NCBI RefSeq assembly: GCF_963677075.1
Contig: NZ_OY781873.1
Span: forward strand, 1,695,715 to 1,759,714
Reading direction: 5' to 3'
Source of the DNA: an uncultured Sphaerochaeta sp.
GTDB lineage: Bacteria > Spirochaetota > Spirochaetia > Sphaerochaetales > Sphaerochaetaceae
Length of the DNA: 64,000 nt
Part shown: positions 8,097 through 15,016 of the stretch, one piece after another
Numbering within the stretch: the stretch's first letter is position 1
Layout: each line of letters opens with the position of its first letter
Position numbers and translations under genes: made by a program
Notes under the pieces: generated by a model
The model's database searches: none
Seen by the model: only the letters and a program-made list of their open reading frames with translations
What the model was told of the DNA's origin: nothing

Positions 8097-8372
8097 TTGT
8101 CTGCGAAACTTTGCGATCACATCCATCAACTCAGCCACTTTCTGTTTCTGTTCATCCTCGTCGTTGCTTCTCATAGCATCAGCAACACAGGTGTTCAAGT
8201 GATTTTCCATCACCATGTCTTCAACTTTCTTCAATGCTGAGATCACCGCCGAAAGCTGTAGCAGAATATCAACACAGTACCGATCTTCCTGTACCATGTT
8301 CCGAATCCCTTTCACCTGTCCTTCGATCCTCGCAAGCCGAGGATCAAGTTTTGTCTTGATTTCCTGTATCAT
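8094..8372 (-). CDS. csoR: Copper-sensing transcriptional repressor CsoR
   Basis: This 92-residue all-alpha DNA-binding repressor belongs to the CsoR/RcnR (DUF156) family. The Cu(I) ligands of true CsoR proteins are present as Cys33 (RYCVD), His58 and Cys62 (ENHLNTC), which separates it from nickel or formaldehyde sensors. The N-terminal helix carries the usual RLARIEGQVKGIRNMV. Its own promoter overlaps a CsoR palindrome, so it should be autoregulated and should also control the two operons with related sites. The ATG at 8372 has no clear Shine-Dalgarno, and the predicted -10 ends only six bases upstream, so the mRNA may be leaderless. Confidence 0.93.
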   Translation of the reverse strand: MIQEIKTKLDPRLARIEGQVKGIRNMVQEDRYCVDILLQLSAVISALKKVEDMVMENHLNTCVADAMRSNDEDEQKQKVAELMDVIAKFRRQ

Positions 8373-8378
8373 ATCTTA

Positions 8379-8408
8379 CTTATATACCCCCGTAGGGTAT
8401 AATGTCAA
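8379..8408 (-). promoter_or_regulatory. csoR promoter with embedded CsoR operator
   Basis: On the minus strand, -35 TTGACA (8403-8408) and -10 TATAAG (8379-8384) are 18 bp apart. The palindrome TATACCCCCGTAGGGTATA (8383-8401) fills the spacer. Placement of the operator between the promoter elements implies repression by occlusion. The same site read on the plus strand contains TATAAT (8398-8403). Confidence 0.85.
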
Positions 8409-8476
8409 GTAGGGAACAAGGGAAGAAATGCGTTCATAAAAGCCATCAGGTGCGTTTTGATGCTGTTCTCTTATTG

Positions 8477-8497
8477 CATACCCCCATGGTGTATAAT
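8477..8497 (+). promoter_or_regulatory. Degenerate CsoR-like operator with -10 box
   Basis: CATACCCCCATGGTGTATA matches the csoR operator at 15 of 19 positions. It runs into TATAAT (8492-8497), exactly as the csoR site does on this strand. It lies 127 bp before the thioredoxin-like lipoprotein gene. The right arm is the weaker half, so affinity may be lower. No good -35 is visible. Confidence 0.5.
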
Positions 8498-8623
8498 GAA
8501 ATGAGGTGTAACTACCTGTGCTGTGTAATTGCCAATTAGCTGTTCATGAGTTTTTTACGTTTTCTTTCACCTGTGCTTCAGTTACAATAGATTTCAGTTC
8601 TGTGAGAAAAGGAAATTATTGCT

Positions 8624-9172
8624 ATGAAACGTATGCTTGCCATGGCCCTGCTTGGTCTCTTGTTGCTCTCTGGTTGTAAGACAATACCTAGTGAACCAAT
8701 GAACTCCTATGAAAAGATTGTGAGAAGTGCCTATGACCGACAGGGAGATCCTGTCGTAGTGAATGCTGATTACCTGCTTGTCTACTATGCAGCCGATTGG
8801 TGTCCGTATTGTGTGGAGTATGCAGAAGAGCTGAAAGAGCAATACTCCCTGTATAAACGGATGTATGGTAACAAACTGGAAATCATCTTTGCCGGCCATA
8901 TCAATGACCAGTCAAATGAGAACTTGCTTGCCTTCCTGGACCAAGGTTCCTATTCATTTCCTTACATTCCATACTCACTGAGAGAATCGAGTGGGGTGAT
9001 GGAACTACTTGGGGAACATCGGTTCTACATTCCAGGGTTTCTGCTCCTTGACCGTGAGGGAATTATTCTCTCTTCTTCAAATGGTGCAACCAAGGATGAG
9101 TACCTTAGAGATCGTCCCCTGTATGACCTGCAGACCTTGCTGAGCATCGACTGCGCTGTTTGCACACAGTAG
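8624..9172 (+). CDS. Thioredoxin-like lipoprotein (WCPYC)
   Basis: This 182-residue protein has a lipoprotein signal (lipobox LSGC, Cys18) and a thioredoxin fold whose active site is WCPYC (residues 59-63). A cis-Pro region lies in FYIPGFLLLD (about residues 131-140). It is therefore a membrane-anchored periplasmic thiol-disulfide protein. The C-terminus adds a second Cys pair (DCAVC). AAGGAA precedes the ATG. A CsoR-like site upstream suggests copper-responsive expression. A role in reducing copper-damaged thiols or in metallating a cuproprotein would fit, but this is inference. The precise subfamily is not recognised. Its stop abuts the convergent tonB stop. Confidence 0.75.
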   Translation: MKRMLAMALLGLLLLSGCKTIPSEPMNSYEKIVRSAYDRQGDPVVVNADYLLVYYAADWCPYCVEYAEELKEQYSLYKRMYGNKLEIIFAGHINDQSNENLLAFLDQGSYSFPYIPYSLRESSGVMELLGEHRFYIPGFLLLDREGIILSSSNGATKDEYLRDRPLYDLQTLLSIDCAVCTQ

Positions 9173-9841
9173 TTACTCGTTATGTAAGGAGAAACGTATC
9201 GGGTAGAGGAGAGTGACAGGAACAGGAGATGTCTCACGAATTGCTGGCGTTGTCTGGAAATTGGAGAATGCGGCGATGGCTGCTTCAGCAAACCCATAAC
9301 CAGGGTCTTCCTCTACAATGATTCTATCAACAAACCCTTTTTCATCAATGAACAACCGCAAGAGTACCGTTCCTTCCTTTCCCTGCCGTCTTGCTAGCGT
9401 AGGGTACACAATGCTCGATGCAAGCAGGGAAAGGTCGAATTGAGGGCGGGTTGTTACCATGTCAATCGTGTAATAATATCCATCCTCTCCTGGGTTCTCC
9501 TGTTCCGCTTCATCAAGGGTATTATTCGGCGGATTGTTTTCCTTTGGTATTTGATCTGCTTCTTCTTTTATCCCTGTTTCATCCTCATAATGAACAGGTT
9601 GTGTAGGGGCTGCAGCGGAAATTGGCTCCTCGGCAAGTGCGTCTGATTCTTCCTCTTTCAGTGGCTCTTCAGGCTTATGAGGAGGGGGCAATAATCGATC
9701 CATCGAGAGCATGGCTATTGGAGTCATTTCTTTCTCTGTTTCGACTACTTCTCCTTCATCTCTTTTCAACGGGATAAACAGGATCAGTATTGAGAGAAAT
9801 ACCAAGACAACAATAAGGAATACTCTTTGCCTCGGTGTCAT
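9173..9841 (-). CDS. tonB: TonB-family energy transducer
   Basis: This protein of about 222 residues has an N-terminal transmembrane anchor (residues about 8-24) and a long acidic/proline-rich periplasmic linker (PPPHKPEEPLKEEESD and onward). A C-terminal TonB domain contains SIVYPTLARRQGKEGTVLLRLFIDEKG and FQTTPA. TonB transmits proton-motive energy from ExbB/ExbD to outer-membrane receptors. ATG 9841 is preferred over an upstream in-frame ATG because it overlaps the exbD stop in an ATGA. It is the last gene of the riboswitch-led receptor operon and so probably serves that receptor. Confidence 0.85.
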   Translation of the reverse strand: MTPRQRVFLIVVLVFLSILILFIPLKRDEGEVVETEKEMTPIAMLSMDRLLPPPHKPEEPLKEEESDALAEEPISAAAPTQPVHYEDETGIKEEADQIPKENNPPNNTLDEAEQENPGEDGYYYTIDMVTTRPQFDLSLLASSIVYPTLARRQGKEGTVLLRLFIDEKGFVDRIIVEEDPGYGFAEAAIAAFSNFQTTPAIRETSPVPVTLLYPIRFSLHNE

Positions 9842-10194
9842 GGCTGGTCCTCCACAAGACAATACAGCGTACCAACACCACGTTCTTTCAGGAACGTGAT
9901 GATCGGATGGATGATTTCATAAGGAGTGTTTCTGTCTGCAAGTAATGCATATTCAATTTTGTTTGGGATAGATTCAAGGGTAGTGGGAGTGCCATCCAGG
10001 AAGAGTTCTCCAGTATGAGAAACAACAATTGTTGCAATGTTTGTATCTTCCAGAATCTCTGCGTTTGTGGAGGCTGCTTCCAGTGGGACGGGTGTCTGTT
10101 GTGTGCTGATGGCAAGGATGAGAAAGAACAAGAGCAAGAGGAAAGCAATGTCAGTAATTGTGGAATTGGGACCATGTTGGTACTTTTTATTCAT
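9838..10194 (-). CDS. exbD: ExbD/TolR-family protein, second copy
   Basis: This protein of about 118 residues has one N-terminal transmembrane helix (TITDIAFLLLLFFLILAIS) containing the conserved Asp of the proton pathway (TDIAFLLLLFF). A periplasmic domain includes NIATIVVSHTGELFLDGTP. The start ATG 10194 overlaps the preceding exbD stop by eight bases. It ends in a 4-base overlap with tonB. Two adjacent exbD genes may form a heteromeric ExbD pair on one ExbB ring, as proposed for some bacteria. The longer in-frame reading to 10236 has no good RBS advantage. Confidence 0.85.
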   Translation of the reverse strand: MNKKYQHGPNSTITDIAFLLLLFFLILAISTQQTPVPLEAASTNAEILEDTNIATIVVSHTGELFLDGTPTTLESIPNKIEYALLADRNTPYEIIHPIITFLKERGVGTLYCLVEDQP

Positions 10195-10543
10195 CGGAAA
10201 GCTCCAGGGAGAAGGATGCCGTGCTCTGCTGCTCAATAATGGAAAGGAGGGAAACTACATGCTGCCAGGAAGTGTTTCTTTCTACTATGATGGAAACATG
10301 TTTTGCTGATGCGATGAGCTTAGCAATAGATTGTAACTCTAGCGTTTCATTACCTAGAAGTATCGATCCATCCTTCAGAATGGTGAGAGTGATGAGTGCT
10401 GTTCCAGGAGTTTCGGATGTTACTGAACTCTCAAGTGAGATGGGTATACTCCCCGAAGAAGCGATACCTGAGAGAAGCAGGAAGAAGATGATCAGGAGAA
10501 AGGCTATATCACTTGGTTGCCCTAGGTTTCTTCGGTTTCGCAT
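10187..10543 (-). CDS. exbD: ExbD/TolR-family protein, first copy
   Basis: This 118-residue protein has the family layout. A short basic cytosolic head (MRNRRNL) precedes a transmembrane helix with the key Asp (SDIAFLLIIFFLLLSGI). A periplasmic domain follows, with ALITLTILKDGSILLGNETLEL as the typical beta hairpin. It overlaps exbB by 22 bp upstream and the second exbD by 8 bp downstream. It is distinct in sequence from the second copy, so this is an old duplication rather than a recent repeat. Confidence 0.85.
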   Translation of the reverse strand: MRNRRNLGQPSDIAFLLIIFFLLLSGIASSGSIPISLESSVTSETPGTALITLTILKDGSILLGNETLELQSIAKLIASAKHVSIIVERNTSWQHVVSLLSIIEQQSTASFSLELSDE

Positions 10544-10938
10544 AACATGGTACTTACAGTCTCAAGTAGGAAACTGCTGATTGTGGCCAAAATGGAGATA
10601 CTCAAGCCAAATGCCGTAGTATAGAGAGCCTCATACAGCCCTGAAGCAATGATTTGAAGCTGTACTGAAGAGGCCTCAGCTACCGATCTGAATGCATTGA
10701 TCATGCCGGTTACGGTTCCTAGGAACCCGATCACCGGGGCGATCATGGCAATAAGATCCAGAATAGAGAGTACGGGTTCTATCTCTCGCTTATGCATTCG
10801 GGAGTGGTTTTTCCAGATCAGGAACAGGGTAATTCCTCGCTCTATACTGAGTACCATGGTTATGACCAATAGGGCATAGAGCGGCCACATGACCGCTCCC
10901 CCCTTTTTCATGATCAGTATCAGGTTGGTTATTTCCAT
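10522..10938 (-). CDS. exbB: ExbB/TolQ/MotA-family proton channel protein
   Basis: This 138-residue protein has three hydrophobic segments: about residues 15-33, 62-82 (IAMIAPVIGFLGTVTGMI) and 97-125. The conserved MotA/TolQ/ExbB core is IGFLGTVTGMINAFRSVAE...GLYEALYTTAFGLSISI. It is shorter than typical ExbB (about 230-250 residues) because the large cytosolic loop is reduced to about 20 residues. It begins three bases after the receptor stop, so the genes are coupled. Confidence 0.85.
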   Translation of the reverse strand: MEITNLILIMKKGGAVMWPLYALLVITMVLSIERGITLFLIWKNHSRMHKREIEPVLSILDLIAMIAPVIGFLGTVTGMINAFRSVAEASSVQLQIIASGLYEALYTTAFGLSISILATISSFLLETVSTMLCETEET

Positions 10939-10941
10939 AGG

Positions 10942-12822
10942 TTAAAACCGTACGGTTCCTCCAATTCTGATCTTTGTTCCTGGCATGGGATAACCACTGG
11001 TAAGTTCGTACTCTGTGTTCAGTAGGTTGTCCACAGCAACATATGCCTTCAGAGCATCGGTTACTTGCATGCTTGCACTCAGATTGACCAGGAAAGCCTG
11101 CTCGAGTGAACTGGTGCTTCCCAGGTATTCTGTACTTACGCTGCCTTCAAATAGGTTCCGGGAGAAGAACAAAGCAGTTTTGACTGTATGCTTACGGACG
11201 TTGGAAACCTCCACATTATCAGCAAATGTGTTTCCACCAGCGAGATCATAGCTCTTGTTGAAGAGATAACTCGTTTGCAAAGTGAGATCCTCTGCAAGTT
11301 CAAGCTCTATCGATTGCTCGGTCCCAAGGTAGAAGCTGTGAGCAATGTTTTGTGGAGTCCAGAATGCATCATAGGCGATGTCATTATAGATATTTCTACC
11401 AAACAATGTTCCCTCGTAGGTGATTGTCCCATTGGTTGTGGAAATACCAATTTCCCCATTCAGTCCTTTCTCTGTCTTTAGATTGGGATTTCCCATAAAA
11501 GGCCAGTAGAGTTGCGAGAAGGTAGGCACATTCTCAGCATAACTGATGGTGGCGCTCAGTTCTGTGTTCTTTGCAATAGAGAAAATAGCGCCCAAGGATG
11601 CATTGGGTGAGAATGTTCTTAGGTCACTGAGATAGGCGATATTCACACTGGGATGGATTGAGATACTACCATCCTTAAAGTAGAGGCTTCCATGAGCAGC
11701 TGTCGAAATGGTCTGTCGGCTGTTTTCACCGACATCAGTACTGTCAACATAATCAATGTTGTAGAGTAAGTCGGAGGTTAACGTATACGATTGACCGAGT
11801 TTCCAGGAGCCCTCAACCTGTGCTGATGCTGTGTGTTTGTTGTGCGTACTGTCCTGATAGTCGTCGTCATGATAGAACGTCTGTCCATAGCCGTAATGCA
11901 GACGAGCAGCGATGGTCTCGAGCAACTCACTTACATTTGTAATCTCCAAGGTATTGGTGGTGGAAGCAAACAGATCCTTTTGATAGTCATCCTTAGTGAG
12001 GCCGAAGGAGAGTCCCCCTGGAACGCCAAGGTTCTTATAGTTGACCAAGTTCTGGGTAGTGAACTGTAGGTTTTCTGAAATGTTTGTATCGAAGTTTACT
12101 GCTCCATGCCACTCAAATACTTCTGCATTCTCCCTGAGCTTACGAGTAGCGCTACCATCCTGATAGGTGTAGCTATTCTGGGCCGCAAGTCCCCCTACGG
12201 TTGCAACAAGACCATTGTTCGTATAGGTAAGGTTGAGTTTCTGACTATCTACCAAAGACAGCCAATTGCGTGAGCTGCTTGTACCGTAGGCCAGGGGAAG
12301 AAAGGACCCGTTTTCAAAGGAGAGTGAGAATGGTGTTTCACTTTGCTGTCCTCTCTTCGTTATGATGTTGACCATTCCCCCTATTGCATTGGTCCTGCCT
12401 AGGTTGCCAGGTCCGCTTTTGACAATTTCGATCCGTTCAATGATGTCAATGGGAATGATGGATAGGTCCACTGTCCCGTCATGGGCAGAGGAGAGAAGCA
12501 CTCCATCAAGATAGATGAGGTTTTTGGAAGAAGTTGCCCCACGGATAACAACGGTTTGAAGCGAACCTAGACTTCCAACAGAGTTGAAGGAAGTTCCTAT
12601 AGCCTTACCTACCAATTCAGCAGTTGTCTGTGCGTTGTAAACCGAAATTTGTTCTTTTGTGATAACCGAAACAGATGAAGCCGTGTTGGTTTCAGCTTCG
12701 GAAAGTGGTGTTTCAGCAATGACGAGTTCATATGCTGTTCCAAGGTCAATGGCATCCTGTGTAGCAAAGAGCATAGAGAAGGTGAGCAACAGGACCAGAG
12801 AGAAGATTCCGCGCTTCTGCAT
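10942..12822 (-). CDS. btuB: TonB-dependent outer-membrane receptor, BtuB-like (corrinoid uptake)
   Basis: This 626-residue protein has a Sec signal (residues 1-20, ending MLFA) and an N-terminal plug domain with TASSVSVITKEQI, VVIRGATSSKNLIYLDG and ERIEIVKSGPGNLGRTNAIGGMVNIITK. A 22-strand barrel ends in TKIRIGGTVRF, with the usual terminal Phe. The start at 12822 has GGAGG six bases upstream. The 5' leader contains a cobalamin riboswitch, so the substrate is most likely vitamin B12 or another corrinoid. That is stronger evidence than the protein sequence, because plug domains are similar across receptors. ExbB, two ExbD and TonB follow in the same operon. Confidence 0.88.
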   Translation of the reverse strand: MQKRGIFSLVLLLTFSMLFATQDAIDLGTAYELVIAETPLSEAETNTASSVSVITKEQISVYNAQTTAELVGKAIGTSFNSVGSLGSLQTVVIRGATSSKNLIYLDGVLLSSAHDGTVDLSIIPIDIIERIEIVKSGPGNLGRTNAIGGMVNIITKRGQQSETPFSLSFENGSFLPLAYGTSSSRNWLSLVDSQKLNLTYTNNGLVATVGGLAAQNSYTYQDGSATRKLRENAEVFEWHGAVNFDTNISENLQFTTQNLVNYKNLGVPGGLSFGLTKDDYQKDLFASTTNTLEITNVSELLETIAARLHYGYGQTFYHDDDYQDSTHNKHTASAQVEGSWKLGQSYTLTSDLLYNIDYVDSTDVGENSRQTISTAAHGSLYFKDGSISIHPSVNIAYLSDLRTFSPNASLGAIFSIAKNTELSATISYAENVPTFSQLYWPFMGNPNLKTEKGLNGEIGISTTNGTITYEGTLFGRNIYNDIAYDAFWTPQNIAHSFYLGTEQSIELELAEDLTLQTSYLFNKSYDLAGGNTFADNVEVSNVRKHTVKTALFFSRNLFEGSVSTEYLGSTSSLEQAFLVNLSASMQVTDALKAYVAVDNLLNTEYELTSGYPMPGTKIRIGGTVRF

Positions 12823-12831
12823 GAAGAGCCT

Positions 12832-12849
12832 CCAGAGAGTGTTGTCTGG
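12832..12849 (-). promoter_or_regulatory. Possible SD-sequestering hairpin of the btuB-like gene
   Basis: On the minus strand CCAGA (12845-12849) can pair with TCTGG (12832-12836), which overlaps the first two bases of the GGAGG ribosome binding site (12829-12833). No poly-T terminator is seen between the riboswitch and the start codon, so control of translation is the simpler reading. Inference from pairing only. Confidence 0.4.
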
Positions 12850-12945
12850 TTATTCTGCGTGGAAATAGTATATGCACGGGAGCAAGCGATACCCAGAAGG
12901 TAGAAACTTACTGTTTGCTGTTTCTTTCTCCACGAAGAATTGTTT

Positions 12946-13084
12946 TCTGGAAACGTCTCCTGGCTTACGACTCTTCTTACTGACAGGCCTTCTCGTCCAA
13001 ATGGGACAATGGCATCGTCTGCGTTCATCATCGATTACAGTGGCGGGACCGCCGGGGAATCACACCCCGTTCCGTTTTTCCAGA
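12946..13084 (-). promoter_or_regulatory. Cobalamin riboswitch aptamer
   Basis: The minus strand carries the B12 riboswitch core. P1 is formed by TCTGGAAA (13077-13084) and TTTCCAGA (12946-12953). The conserved GGAACGGGGTGTGATTCCCC and CCCGCCACTGT lie at about 13036-13074, and GTAAGCCAGGAGAC lies at about 12955-12970. In this class, binding of adenosylcobalamin or related corrinoids lowers expression of the downstream gene. The 123-nt expression platform runs to the receptor start and also contains a longer stem (ATTCTTCGTGGA with TCCACGCAGAAT). Any reading frame across this RNA is spurious. Confidence 0.93.
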
Positions 13085-13212
13085 TCCAGCATGTGCATGG
13101 TAAGCGTTGAATTGCTGTTGGTCAAGGCTATGTTTGGGAACCAATGTCTGCTTCTTGCTTTTTACTGTGACCCCTTCATATACTGAATATAACACCACAG
13201 AAGGAGTAGCCT

Positions 13213-13602
13213 ATGTCAGGAAGATTCATTATTACCAAGACCCCAAAGGGTTTCTATCGGTTCAGCCTTCAGGCTGCAAACTATCAGACGGTCCTTACCA
13301 GCAAGAACTACTCAAGTCTTGCGACTTGCAGGGAAGGTGTGGAGACAATCAAGAAGAATGCCCTCTCCCCAATAGAGGACCAGACGTTGCAAAAACCAGG
13401 TCCTTCGTTAAAATACCCAAAGTATGAGGTGTATTTTGACAGCGCTGGGAAATATCGATACCGGCTCTTGGCTTCAAACGGCTTGAATGTTGCTATGGCT
13501 GAGGACGGGTATTCCACCAAGGCAGGCTGCATGAACGGAATTGAATCAATCAGCAGGGCAGCCGTTGATGCCCAGGTGGATGAAAGCGCTCTGCAGAACT
13601 GA
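13213..13602 (+). CDS. YegP-like protein with two DUF1508 repeats
   Basis: This 129-residue cytosolic protein is built of two tandem DUF1508 (UPF0339) units. The first has GRFIITKTPKGFYRFSLQAANYQTVLTSKNYSS...CREGVETIKKNA. The second has YEVYFDSAGKYRYRLLASNGLNVAMAEDGYSTKAGCMNGIESI. Each unit gives the family pattern of a beta hairpin F/Y-x-F-R-L-x-A-x-N followed by G-I-x-S-I. The molecular role of the family is not established. AAGGAG precedes the ATG. The nearest plus-strand gene is apbE, 114 bp away. Confidence 0.85.
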   Translation: MSGRFIITKTPKGFYRFSLQAANYQTVLTSKNYSSLATCREGVETIKKNALSPIEDQTLQKPGPSLKYPKYEVYFDSAGKYRYRLLASNGLNVAMAEDGYSTKAGCMNGIESISRAAVDAQVDESALQN

Positions 13603-13716
13603 TATTACTGTAATTGCCAAATCTTGAGGTCGTCTCCTTTATACATGACGTCCTGTTGCTTATTGTGCTGAGGCGTTGCATCTTCCTGTTGTTTTTATCA
13701 TAATGCCTAGCTGTAT

Positions 13717-14757
13717 ATGAAATACCGAATACCGTTCCTCTTAATAGTTCTCATAGGGATCTCTTTATTGTTTGTATCCTGCGACAAACCTGCGCTTGAA
13801 CCAGAGTCGCAGAGCTTTCTCATGCTTGGGACGGTCTGCAAGATTACCATCTACGACCACCCCAGCGATGAAGCGTTCTCTGCTGCCTTTGATCGGATCA
13901 GAGAGATAGAGAACCATATGAGTCTCCATACAGACTCCAGTGAGATTGCCTTGGTCAATGCCAATGCAGGTAAGGAAGCCGTACAGGTTTCTCCTGATAC
14001 CTTTGCAGTAATCGAGAAAGCACTGGAGATAGCCCGCCTGAGTGGGGGAGCATTCGATCCAACCATTGCACCATTGGTTCAAGCCTGGGACATTGGTGGG
14101 GAGAATGCAAGAAGACCTCCTGATGAAGAGATTGCAACCTTGCTTCCCTTGGTTGACTACACCAAGGTGGAGCTCAATACAGAGACCCATGAAGTCTACC
14201 TCCCCGAAGCAGGAATGGCCCTCGACCTCGGTGGGATTGCCAAAGGATATGCAGCTGATGAGGTGAAGCAAATATTGCTTGATCATGGAGTCAATAAAGC
14301 CATTGTGAATCTTGGGGGAAATGTCCTGACGTTGGGAAGAAAACCCGATGGATCCCTGTGGAGAATTGGGATCCAGGACCCAGATGATGGCCGGGGTGCC
14401 TATGTGATGATCGTGGAGTTGGATGATACCTCCTTGGTGACCAGCGGACCGTATGAACGATTCTTGGAGTTCGAAGGGGAAACGTATCATCATATTCTGG
14501 ACACCAGAACTGGTTTTCCTGTGAAGAGTGATTTCACCAGCGTAAGTATCATCACCCAAAGTTCTTTCCTCGCAGATGCACTTTCCACCAGTGTCTATGC
14601 CTTGGGATATGAGAAAGGCATGGACCTGATCAACAGCCTTGATGGCGTGCAAGCAGTATTCCTTACTGATGAGAAGGAAGTGGTACTCAGTGAAAAAGCA
14701 TCTGATGGTGAACTTGGATATTCCCTCACCGATGAAACGTATCGCATAAAAGAGTAG
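13717..14757 (+). CDS. apbE: FAD:protein FMN transferase ApbE, lipoprotein
   Basis: This 346-residue exported lipoprotein (lipobox VSC at about residue 22) of the ApbE family attaches FMN covalently to Thr of flavoproteins such as RnfG/RnfD or NqrB/NqrC. Matching motifs are [41 protein letters not shown] (flavin binding), [19 protein letters not shown] and [25 protein letters not shown] is also present. The length is normal. No target flavoprotein is encoded in this window. No clear terminator is seen in 14758-15016. Confidence 0.92.
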   Translation: MKYRIPFLLIVLIGISLLFVSCDKPALEPESQSFLMLGTVCKITIYDHPSDEAFSAAFDRIREIENHMSLHTDSSEIALVNANAGKEAVQVSPDTFAVIEKALEIARLSGGAFDPTIAPLVQAWDIGGENARRPPDEEIATLLPLVDYTKVELNTETHEVYLPEAGMALDLGGIAKGYAADEVKQILLDHGVNKAIVNLGGNVLTLGRKPDGSLWRIGIQDPDDGRGAYVMIVELDDTSLVTSGPYERFLEFEGETYHHILDTRTGFPVKSDFTSVSIITQSSFLADALSTSVYALGYEKGMDLINSLDGVQAVFLTDEKEVVLSEKASDGELGYSLTDETYRIKE

Positions 14758-14924
14758 GGTCCAACCCTTGTGAAACCAGCTAGGCTGTCCATACAATGTC
14801 CATATGATTTGTTCAGCAATCCCTTCATCTAAAACCTTCCAGAGAAACAAACCAGCAAGGGGGTTTCGTCATGGATGTAAGGATGAAACAATCACAAACT
14901 TGATGTATTTAGGATTAATTGGTC

Positions 14925-14959
14925 ATATCAGTAATGAGTACTTGAATATTTGCTGATAT
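14925..14959. promoter_or_regulatory. Inverted repeat upstream of dpaL
   Basis: ATATCAGTAA (14925-14934) and TTGCTGATAT (14950-14959) are inverted copies with one mismatch, separated by 15 bp, in AT-rich DNA 58 bp before the dpaL start. The layout fits a dimeric regulator site, but no regulator gene lies beside it. Confidence 0.35.
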
Positions 14960-15016
14960 TAGTAGTTTAATAAAGAAAATTGAAGTATATAAGTAATTAA
15001 CATATTGGAGGATGAT

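Noticed and set aside
12609..13031. 140-codon minus-strand open frame across the leader of the TonB receptor
   Set aside because: It runs through the cobalamin riboswitch aptamer and into the receptor in another frame. No signal or domain is seen.
13765..14850. 361-codon open frame antisense to apbE
   Set aside because: It mirrors the codon structure of apbE, encodes no recognisable domain and has no ribosome site.
15005..15016. TTG start for dpaL
   Set aside because: The TTG overlaps the GGAGG that serves the ATG at 15017.
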